Shown here piece by piece: positions 1 through 6,403 of a stretch of DNA of 64,000 nucleotides (its first letter is position 1; every line of letters begins with the position of its first letter). Below the pieces are notes generated by a model. It did no database searches. It was not told the DNA's origin and was given only the letters and a program-made list of their open reading frames with translations. The DNA comes from QHXM01 sp963697975 (GTDB lineage: Bacteria > Acidobacteriota > Blastocatellia > Pyrinomonadales > Pyrinomonadaceae). The position numbers and the translations under genes are program-made. The stretch lies in NCBI GenBank assembly GCA_963697975.1, contig OY969111.1:2046001-2110000 (forward strand), in the 5' to 3' direction.

Positions 1-326
1 ATCGCCTGTAATTTCTTTAACTCCTCAACGCAAGCGTCCACCGCCTCGTCCACGTAGTTGGAGTAACTGCTGCCGGATTGAACGAGGTCTCCGACGACGA
101 TGACGGATGAAATGGGAACGGGAGGTTTGACGGTTGACGGATCAATCCCTGCTTCGGTTTTGGTCTCGACGGTGACGGGAGGCGAAGAAGAAACGTTCCC
201 TTTGGGGCGTCGGCCTGACTGCGCCAGGGCAGCTTGAGAGAAGCAAAGAGTTGCGACGGCGCAGACGAGCAAAAGATATTGGTGTCGCTTCGCAGAAGAT
301 GACGAGATATGTGTTTCGTGTCGCAT
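1..326 (-). CDS. Partial secreted protein of unknown function (C-terminus outside window)
   Basis: An open frame runs from an ATG at 326 off the left edge of the window, giving about 108 residues. After a basic N-terminus there is a hydrophobic stretch (YLLLVCAVATLCFSQAALAQ) that looks like a signal peptide with cleavage after ALA. A low-complexity Ser/Pro/Thr segment follows, then a folded-looking segment beginning ISSVIVVGDLVQSGSSYSNY and an acidic helix (VDEAVDACVEELKKL). I do not recognise the family. Export is inferred from the signal peptide only. The next gene in the same direction, the receiver protein, ends about 97 bp upstream, so the two could be co-transcribed, but nothing shows this. 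Confidence 0.6.
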   Translation of the reverse strand, partial: MRHETHISSSSAKRHQYLLLVCAVATLCFSQAALAQSGRRPKGNVSSSPPVTVETKTEAGIDPSTVKPPVPISSVIVVGDLVQSGSSYSNYVDEAVDACVEELKKLQA

Positions 327-422
327 AGAAAGCACCTCAGACTGTCCGTTCGGCGCGCATTCTATAGTCGCCCCGACGCTGGCGTCAATGCGGGGTTGAT
401 GCTCTGAATAAGACAGCACAGG

Positions 423-812
423 TTAAGACGCGGCGGTGTCCTGCTGATCTGTCAGCAGGCGATGAACTGTGTTGATTAGCTCTTCGACATACGGCTTGGC
501 GACGAACGCTTGCGCGCCCGCGTAGAGGGCTTCCTCTTTGTCTGATTCAAAGGCAGCGCCGGAGTAGAAGATGATCGGCGTGTGCGGGTCGAACTCACGG
601 ACTTTGCGGCACAGGCCGAGTCCGGCTTCTCTCGGAAACCATTCGTCGAAGATATAGAGATTGAAGGATTCGTTCTGCGCAAGCTGTAAGGCTTCGCTCA
701 CGTTCTTGATCGCTATGACTTCATAGTTCTCCTGCTCCAACAAGTGGGTGAGCATGAAACAGGTATCTTCATCATCGTCAACACAGAGAATCCGCCGCTT
801 TGTCGGCTGCAT
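423..812 (-). CDS. Single-domain response regulator (CheY-like receiver)
   Basis: The 129-residue protein is a stand-alone REC domain with no output domain. It has the acidic pocket (VDDDED, residues 11-16), the phospho-acceptor Asp at about residue 56 in YIFDEWFP, a Ser in place of the usual Thr at about 84 (IIFYSG) and the conserved Lys at about 106 (AKPY). The family works as a phosphorelay intermediate or as a regulator through protein contact. The cognate kinase is not evident. Upstream lies the large sigma-54 activator gene, which has no receiver of its own; the gap of about 165 bp contains heptamer repeats. A functional link between the two is possible but unproven. Confidence 0.9.
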   Translation of the reverse strand: MQPTKRRILCVDDDEDTCFMLTHLLEQENYEVIAIKNVSEALQLAQNESFNLYIFDEWFPREAGLGLCRKVREFDPHTPIIFYSGAAFESDKEEALYAGAQAFVAKPYVEELINTVHRLLTDQQDTAAS

Positions 813-930
813 GGGGGAAGCCTCCAGAACAAACGAGGTTCAATTATTCGTTGGCTCAAATTATACACCAGTTTGTCTGTACGCTTTCAATAGTATGAGA
901 GAAATAAGTGATAGAAAAAACAGGTTCTTT

Positions 931-965
931 CCTATCACCTATCACCTATCACCCATCACTTATCA
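931..965. repeat. Heptamer tandem repeat (CCTATCA)n
   Basis: Five head-to-tail 7-bp units can be read: CCTATCA three times, then CCCATCA and CTTATCA. A single inverted copy (AGTGATAG, 907-914) lies just before, so the transcript could fold. It sits between the receiver gene and the stop of the sigma-54 activator. It resembles the short tandemly repeated heptamers described in cyanobacteria, and a second heptamer family flanks the cphA/cphB junction in this window. Confidence 0.8.
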
Positions 966-978
966 CTGTTTCGGTGAG

Positions 979-3900
979 TTAGGCGCTGGCGCTCATCTCG
1001 TGGCGTTCGAGCTTGAGGTAGAGGCCGCGTCGTGTAAGGCCGAGTTCGCGTGCGGCGCGCGAGATGTTGCCGCCATGTTTACGCAGGGCTTCGGCGATCA
1101 TCCGGCGTTCGAGTTCGCTGAGCGCGTCGGCCAGCGTGACGTGCTGTCCGGGAGTTGAGGCGACAACGCCGAGCGGCGTAATCGAAGACTGTGGAGTCGC
1201 GGGCGCGGACATGCGCCTGAGTTCCGGCGAGAGTTGATCCGGCGAAAGAACGGCTCCGTCTTCGGCGCGGGCGACGATGCGCTGAATTTCATTGCAGAGC
1301 TGGCGGACGTTGCCCGGCCAGTCGCAGACCATCAGGAGGTCAACGGCCTGCGGCGTAATCTCTATGTCGCGGCGTCCGAACTTCGCCGAGTAGTGATTGA
1401 TGTAATAGTTGACGATGGTCGGAATCTCAGACCGGCGCTCGCGGAGAGGTGGCACGCGAAGCCGAATGACGTTCAGACGATAGTAAAGGTCTTCACGGAA
1501 ACGTCCCTGCGCCACCATCTCTTCGAGGTCTGAATTGGTGGCGGCGATGATTCGCACGTCAACTTTCGTGGGTCGCTGCTCGCCGAGCGGCTGAATCTCG
1601 CCTTCCTGAAGAAAGCGCAACAGCTTTGGTTGCACGTCGAGCGGAAGATCGCCGATTTCATCCAGAAAGAGCGTGCCGCCCGCCGCCGAGCGAATCACGC
1701 CGAGCGAATCTGAGACCGCGCCCGTGAACGCTCCGCGCCGGTAGCCGAAGAGATAGCCTTCCGCCAATTCCTTCGGTACGGCAGTGCAGTTAAACGGAAC
1801 GAAGACTTTGGAGCGGCGCGACGAGATAGCGTGAATGGCGCGGGCGACGAGTTCCTTGCCCGTGCCGGATTCGCCTGTGACAAGCACAGTCACATCCGAA
1901 GAACGAATCTTGTGAACCTCTTCGACGAGGCGCGTCATCGCCGGGCTTGAGTGAATAAAGCCGGGCATCAAACTCGCGCCTGCCAACGCGTCTTGATCCT
2001 GCGCGCCGGAACTGGCGCGCGAGCGAGCGCGCAAAGCGCAGACATCCAGTCCTAGCTCGACAACGCGCAGGAGCGGCTCAATTGAAACGCTGCCTGGAAG
2101 CGTGATGGCTTCACGCGGCGAAACGAAGACCATAGCGGGCACGGCATTCGGCGCGCGCAAATGGATGATGGAAGCATCGCGCTGCTGTGCAAACTGTTCC
2201 CTCTCGGCATCCGTCTTCAACTCGTCCAATTCTTCCGCGAGGTGTGCGCCTTCATCCGTAGTGCACCCATGCGCGACGACGACACGATAATGATTATTCT
2301 CGGCTGGCTCGAAGATGAGAACCTGATTGGCGTTAGTTTCCTGCTCAAGCACGGCGGCGAGTTCACGCAACAACAGTTCACGCGAGGCCACAGCTTCCGC
2401 GAGCCTGAGCGTCAACAGTTGGGCGAGCGCGGATTGCTCGTTGTGTCGTTCAGGCGCATTGTGGTCGAGCGCGGCAAGCGCGTCTTCGGCGCGCGCCAGA
2501 TCAAGGCTTGCGCCAAGCTCACGAAAACTGTGAACGGCGCGCGCCAGATGCTCTGCCGCACGCTCAGGATGTTGACGGGCGTAAGCGCCTCCGAGTTCAA
2601 AATGAGCGCGCGTTCCACGATAGCGATCACCCAGCATCTCGAAGATTGAAACGCTGCGGGCGAAATGCTGTGCGGCGAGCGTGTCATCGCCTTCCGTCAT
2701 CGCCAGGATGCCGTAGAGACGCTGGGCTTCGCCCGTGATGCCTAGGTCGGGAGTCGCGTCGGTCGCTTCGTCCGTTACCTGTCGAAGCTCTTCAGTACAG
2801 GCTGACAGATTGTTGGAGAGAAGATGCGATTCGGCGAGAATCAGGCGCGACTCGCAGATGGCCTGCCGGTCGCCTATGTTCTCGGCAAGATGGAACGCCT
2901 GCTGTCCCTTCTCAAGCGCGCTCGCGGCATCGTTCATCGCCAGATAGCAACGCCCCAATGTTCTTAGAGCCTGCCCCGAATACCACTTATTGCCGTTGTC
3001 CGTAGCGAGCGTGACAGCGCGGTCAAGATATTCACGTGCCTCTTCCAACTCGCCACGCAGGATGCTCAAATCCCCCAGCGAGTCCAGGATCATCGGAACC
3101 TGTGCGCTGCGCTCATCCACTTCGGAGGCCAGCGAGAGCGCACGATCAAGCGCGGTTTGCGCGCGCTCCCACTCGCCGACGAGAATCAAATTGATGCCCA
3201 GATTGTTGTAGCCGAGCGCGGCGCTGGCCTTATGCTCCGTGCGCTCGTAGTAGCCAATGGCTTTTTCCAGGTAGCGAATGCCTTCTTGCGGGCGCTTGAG
3301 AAACCAGCACGCTCCGGCCATGTTCGAGTAAATCTTGCCGAGCAGATAAGGGGCCGGATGATCGCCGATGAGTTTCAACGCCTGCTCGAAATTCTCAAGC
3401 CCGGCTTCGTAAAATCCTTCGAGCGTGTCGGTGATTGCGAGACCGAAGTAAGCTTCGGCCAGCCCACGCCAGTCGCCTGTTTCACGATAGTGATTTAAAG
3501 CCTTCTGTGAATGGTCGCGCGCAATCGTGAACTCGCTGATGCTACGGTAAACGCGAGCCATCGCAGCATAGATCGCGCCGAGGTGCGCGTGCGACGCCGT
3601 CTCGCCTTCTTCGCGCAGCGCCGTGTTCAGCAGAGCGATGGCCTTTGGTTGATCGCCCGCGTAGTTGTAAGCCAGACCGATTTGCACGCGCAGGCAGGCA
3701 ATCGCTTCCGCGTCCAGCTTGGCGCGCGACTCCGGCAACTCATACATCTGCACGGCTTCGAGCGATTCACGATAATGTCCCTGCATCTCCAGCGCCGCCG
3801 AAAGAACGCAACGCGCCTGCGCCAGCAGCGACGCATCGTGGCGCGCCGCGCTGATGAGCGGCGTCAGACGGGCTTTGACCTCTGTCGAGAGACCCAAATC

Positions 3901-4041
3901 GAGCAGGGTGCGAATCTCCTCAAGCTCGTTCAACAATTCCTCGCGCGAAACATTGGAGCGCGAACGAACGCGCTGAAGACGCTCGCGTGCGTCTGCCAGA
4001 TCAACTACGCCGGGTTCAGGTTTGTGTTTTTCTTTATTCAA
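979..4041 (-). CDS. TPR-containing sigma-54-dependent transcriptional activator
   Basis: This 1020-residue regulator has three parts. About residues 15-540 are helical tetratricopeptide-like repeats (repeated A-x-x-x-L-G-x-x-Y patterns), followed by a GAF-like sensor segment (about 560-690). The AAA+ sigma-54 interaction domain has Walker A GESGTGKE at about 723, the sigma-54 contact loop GAFTGA at about 770 and Walker B TLFLDEIGD at about 790. The C-terminus is a Fis-type helix-turn-helix (GGNISRAARELGLTRRGLY, about 978-996). The family opens sigma-54 promoters using ATP. There is no receiver domain, so activation is probably through the TPR/GAF part; the adjacent orphan receiver is a candidate partner. 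No canonical -24/-12 promoter was located in the window. Confidence 0.93.
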   Translation of the reverse strand: MNKEKHKPEPGVVDLADARERLQRVRSRSNVSREELLNELEEIRTLLDLGLSTEVKARLTPLISAARHDASLLAQARCVLSAALEMQGHYRESLEAVQMYELPESRAKLDAEAIACLRVQIGLAYNYAGDQPKAIALLNTALREEGETASHAHLGAIYAAMARVYRSISEFTIARDHSQKALNHYRETGDWRGLAEAYFGLAITDTLEGFYEAGLENFEQALKLIGDHPAPYLLGKIYSNMAGACWFLKRPQEGIRYLEKAIGYYERTEHKASAALGYNNLGINLILVGEWERAQTALDRALSLASEVDERSAQVPMILDSLGDLSILRGELEEAREYLDRAVTLATDNGNKWYSGQALRTLGRCYLAMNDAASALEKGQQAFHLAENIGDRQAICESRLILAESHLLSNNLSACTEELRQVTDEATDATPDLGITGEAQRLYGILAMTEGDDTLAAQHFARSVSIFEMLGDRYRGTRAHFELGGAYARQHPERAAEHLARAVHSFRELGASLDLARAEDALAALDHNAPERHNEQSALAQLLTLRLAEAVASRELLLRELAAVLEQETNANQVLIFEPAENNHYRVVVAHGCTTDEGAHLAEELDELKTDAEREQFAQQRDASIIHLRAPNAVPAMVFVSPREAITLPGSVSIEPLLRVVELGLDVCALRARSRASSGAQDQDALAGASLMPGFIHSSPAMTRLVEEVHKIRSSDVTVLVTGESGTGKELVARAIHAISSRRSKVFVPFNCTAVPKELAEGYLFGYRRGAFTGAVSDSLGVIRSAAGGTLFLDEIGDLPLDVQPKLLRFLQEGEIQPLGEQRPTKVDVRIIAATNSDLEEMVAQGRFREDLYYRLNVIRLRVPPLRERRSEIPTIVNYYINHYSAKFGRRDIEITPQAVDLLMVCDWPGNVRQLCNEIQRIVARAEDGAVLSPDQLSPELRRMSAPATPQSSITPLGVVASTPGQHVTLADALSELERRMIAEALRKHGGNISRAARELGLTRRGLYLKLERHEMSASA

Positions 4042-4377
4042 TCGTCACCGTGTGTGCGTGCGGGCGCGCTCGGTTATATAGTCTCAATATAAAAGCCTAA
4101 TGAGCGGCTCATTTCAAATTACATCTGGCTTGAAACCATTGGAGGGTGGCAAGGCGCGGCGAGTTCTCCCACAAACCGCCGCCCCGTAAAACTCCGGGAT
4201 ATGATAGCGGAATTTAACACAGACGCCCCGAATGCGTCCACTACCGAGATGCAGGCAAAAGGATGAAGAGGAAGTGAAATTCCGCCCGGTTGGTGAATAA
4301 TCCTCCGCATTAACCCAACATGCGGAGATAAACTGCGACCCTTTATGTTTTAGATGAGCCTCTGATCTACCGCCGCC
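4042..4377. other. Intergenic region before tRNA-Met
   Basis: About 330 bp between the start of the sigma-54 activator and the tRNA promoter. It contains the AT-rich stretch TTATATAGTCTCAATATAA (about 4074-4092), a plausible promoter region for the leftward activator gene. I see no convincing coding sequence. Confidence 0.4.
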
Positions 4378-4405
4378 TTGACCTTTTAATCTCCACCTCT
4401 ATAAT
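4378..4405 (+). promoter_or_regulatory. Putative sigma-70 promoter of tRNA-Met
   Basis: TTGACC (4378-4383) and a perfect TATAAT (4400-4405) are separated by 16 bp. The tRNA starts 17 bp downstream of the -10 box. Spacing and location fit a housekeeping promoter for a stable RNA; assigned by eye. Confidence 0.6.
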
Positions 4406-4422
4406 TACAATTTCCGTTTTGT

Positions 4423-4499
4423 GGCGGGGTAGCTCAGCTGGTTAGAGCGTGGGATTCATAACCCCAAGGTCGCGTGTTCAAGCCACGCCCCCGCTACCA
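4423..4499 (+). tRNA. tRNA-Met (anticodon CAU), elongator type
   Basis: A complete cloverleaf of 77 nt with encoded CCA. The acceptor stem GGCGGGG pairs with CCCCGCT (one G-U at the end). The D arm is GCTC/GAGC, and the anticodon loop TTCATAA carries CAU on a TGGGA/CCCCA stem that has one A-C mismatch next to the loop. The T arm contains GTTCAAG. The first acceptor pair is not the mismatched pair of an initiator, so elongator Met is the likely identity; tRNA-Ile2 with a modified C34 cannot be excluded. The 3' half from 4455 is duplicated at 9663-9708, marking it as an integration target. Confidence 0.93.
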
Positions 4500-4500
4500 A
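4455..4500 (+). repeat. Attachment site copy 1 (attL-like), within tRNA-Met
   Basis: These 46 bp, from the anticodon loop (TTCATAACCCC...) through CCA plus one A, recur without mismatch at 9663-9708 in the same orientation. The bases just outside differ on both sides (A4454 against T9662, C4501 against T9709). This is the usual signature of site-specific integration by a tyrosine recombinase into the 3' half of a tRNA gene, which leaves the gene intact at one end. Confidence 0.9.
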
Positions 4501-4505
4501 CATTT

Positions 4506-4913
4506 TCAAGCATTTACAGCCGTTACACTTTTCTCCAAATTCTCAGGTGTGGGGAAAAGTGTGACGGTCTTGCTATGTTTGGTAACTAAAGACTCCACCC
4601 CGCGCCTTAATCCATCACTCGTGGCGAGCGCATAAATCTGCGAAGTCTTCGTGTCGGAGTGTCCGAGTAATGCCTGAATGTAGAAGGCGTCTGCGCCCTT
4701 TTCTGCCAGTCTGGTTGCGCCGGTTCTGCGGAGGTCGTGAAAATGGAAGTCTTCAATCTTGGCCTCAACACAGGCGTTTGTAAACGCCGTCATATCTGCA
4801 CGTGCCTTTAATGGCCCCGCCGAAGACACCGGACACAAGCAGACTAAACGCGGATTGAGGTCACGGGTGTAAGGTGTGCCTTTAGCGATAAAGTTGCGGT
4901 TATTTAAGCATGT
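4506..4913 (-). pseudogene. Tyrosine recombinase (integrase), C-terminal remnant
   Basis: About 135 codons are open from just after the TGA of the upstream gene (4914-4916) to a stop at 4506, only 6 bp inside the att core. The C-terminal catalytic half is recognisable: HDLRR at box II, LGHSDTKT with the second His, and QIYA with the nucleophile Tyr. The N-terminal DNA-binding domain and box I Arg are absent, and there is no ATG; the longest initiation candidate is a TTG at 4838. Position and orientation beside the tRNA fit the element's own integrase. The frame is the same as that of the upstream membrane gene, so the break may be a deletion junction. Confidence 0.8.
4521..4566. repeat. Inverted repeat near attL, with a second copy near attR
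   Basis: CGTTACACTTTTCTCC (4521-4536) and GGGGAAAAGTGTGACG (4551-4566) form a near-perfect 16-bp inverted repeat. The core GGGAAAAGTGTGACG recurs in direct orientation at 9529-9543 near the other end. Arm-type integrase binding sites are one explanation, a transcription terminator hairpin for the leftward genes another. Confidence 0.6.
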
Positions 4914-5282
4914 TCACGCGATCTTGACCATCATATCTTCTTTTTGAACCGGGCTATTGGCTGACTGTCCTATAGCTTCGATTACCTTTCTTGCTCGTCT
5001 AGCTATCCTAACGTCCTTACTTGAAGCTAGCTCAGCCAAGCGAGGGAGCGCTCTTAAACGCGCTGGATGATTTAGCGCGTATAGAATATCCAGACCTGCG
5101 AAAATCTCGTCATCATCAGTCGAATTTATTAAGTCTAAGGCTCTGTGCAATTGCCTTAGATTCCATTCAATGTCTTTATATTTTTTCTTTACCTCCCGTC
5201 GAAAACGCAGAATTTCTGTCAGATACCAGACAGCCAAAACCACGAAAATGAAAAGCGCACCATACAGGACAAAGTTCAGCAT
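4914..5282 (-). CDS. Small membrane-anchored protein with HEAT-like helices
   Basis: I start this gene at the ATG at 5282 because GGAGGG lies 4 bp upstream; the longer frame would overlap the preceding gene. The product is 122 residues. A single membrane helix (residues 4-24) is followed by a charged coiled-coil-like stretch (FRREVKKKYKDIEWNLRQLH). A pair of helices near 75-105 (PARLRALPRLAELASSKDVR) resembles one HEAT-like repeat. No enzyme motif is visible. The upstream gene ends 16 bp away, so the two are surely co-transcribed. Function unknown; given its neighbours, a cytoplasmic-facing scaffold for the signalling cassette is a guess. Confidence 0.7.
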   Translation of the reverse strand: MLNFVLYGALFIFVVLAVWYLTEILRFRREVKKKYKDIEWNLRQLHRALDLINSTDDDEIFAGLDILYALNHPARLRALPRLAELASSKDVRIARRARKVIEAIGQSANSPVQKEDMMVKIA

Positions 5283-5298
5283 TTTCCCTCCTGTTTTA

Positions 5299-5796
5299 TT
5301 AGGGGCCGGGTTGTACAAGGTCACTCAGCTTTTCAGTAGCTTTATGGTACGACACCTTCCAGTATTCATAAATACTGAGGAGGCCGGAAAGTATCGCCAT
5401 GAACCAGCCTAAGTAACCATAGACTTGCATTTTGTAGTAATCAGGAGACTGCTCGCTCCTCATTACGTCAATTTTTACGACGGTGAACAAAATCAATGAA
5501 ATTAAAGCCAGTCCTAGCGCAATATGCCTCCCAAGATGAAATCTCCAATCCTTAAGGTGACTATACTCTCCTTCAATAGCTGCCTCCGTAAGAATGAGAG
5601 CAGAGAAAATCAATAAATCTGCATGTGCAAATGCCTTCGCAAAGGGATGCTCAATCCCAAGCGAAAACCCATAAATAGGCCAGATAATAACCATCACAAG
5701 TAAAGGGACAGCTACTTTATATATAGCCCATTTAAGTAGGCGTATCTCCCATGGAGGTTCTCCATTTAAAACTTCCTGTGGTAAGGGGTGTGACAT
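5299..5796 (-). CDS. Four-helix integral membrane protein of unknown function
   Basis: 165 residues with about four transmembrane segments: near 24-48 (WAIYKVAVPLLVMVIIWPIY), 60-75, 92-112 (ALGLALISLILFTVV) and 128-146. Charged loops lie between them and the C-terminus is hydrophilic. No conserved catalytic motif was recognised. It is the third gene of the leftward cassette kinase-receiver-4TM-small membrane protein on the tRNA island, about 84 bp after the receiver gene and 16 bp before the next start. It could be a transducer or effector controlled by the kinase/receiver pair; this is inference from position only. Confidence 0.75.
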   Translation of the reverse strand: MSHPLPQEVLNGEPPWEIRLLKWAIYKVAVPLLVMVIIWPIYGFSLGIEHPFAKAFAHADLLIFSALILTEAAIEGEYSHLKDWRFHLGRHIALGLALISLILFTVVKIDVMRSEQSPDYYKMQVYGYLGWFMAILSGLLSIYEYWKVSYHKATEKLSDLVQPGP

Positions 5797-5880
5797 ATTC
5801 TAATCTTAACCTCTTTACACTAAAGTTAAATACAAGTGTTTTATTTGTTGCGATTTAACGCCGCAAACCTAAAAATATCG

Positions 5881-6321
5881 CTAGGGGGAGTTTAGAAGCT
5901 CTTTAACGGTAGCAATGAACAGTGGTATCTCACGTAAAGTCATTTTGGTGTAGTAAAGATTTTCGGGTAATCCCTCTGCTTTAAATTCTTCTTGAATTCC
6001 TTTATCTAATCTTACAGTCATTACCATGACTCTAGTGCCATGTTGCTTTAGCCTCTCTTTCATCCGGCGATAAAAAACCAATCCAGTTTTAAGGCCGGAG
6101 TTAGTTTCAAGGGGGGGACAAATTTTCTCTTCATCTTCGCTTTTAGTAGGTATCATTACATCAAGAATAAGAACATCATACTTAGGGACACTATTAATTT
6201 CTTGGATTGCGTCAGTTATTGTAGCTACAGCTTTCGCAAAGATGCCTTGTTTCTCTATAGCCTCTCGATACGTCTCTACATACGCTAAGTCATTATCTAA
6301 CCAAAGTACACGTTTTTTCAT
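5881..6321 (-). CDS. Receiver-domain protein with loop insertion
   Basis: 146 residues forming one REC domain and no output domain. Key positions are present: WLDND (D9, D11) for Mg2+, D54 in LILDVMIP as phospho-acceptor, T102 in VMVMTVR and K126 in YYTKM. Between beta-3 and the next helix there is an acidic insertion of about 15-20 residues (KSEDEEKICPPLETNSG) not found in CheY. The upstream gene is a large sensor kinase ending about 80 bp away, so this is the likely phosphorylation partner. The output is not evident; it may act on the two membrane proteins encoded downstream. Confidence 0.85.
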   Translation of the reverse strand: MKKRVLWLDNDLAYVETYREAIEKQGIFAKAVATITDAIQEINSVPKYDVLILDVMIPTKSEDEEKICPPLETNSGLKTGLVFYRRMKERLKQHGTRVMVMTVRLDKGIQEEFKAEGLPENLYYTKMTLREIPLFIATVKELLNSP

Positions 6322-6403
6322 TAGAAGTTTCTCCTCAATTACCCCTCTAAAATGTTAATAAAGGAATCAGAATCTCCGGTTTAATTTGATGCCTATACTT
6401 GCA

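Noticed and set aside
931..965. CRISPR array
   Set aside because: Units are 7 bp, directly abutting, without spacers; no cas genes in the window.
3511..4092. Plus-strand ORF of 193 codons
   Set aside because: Antisense shadow of the TPR part of the sigma-54 activator; the composition is that of a GC-rich reverse frame.
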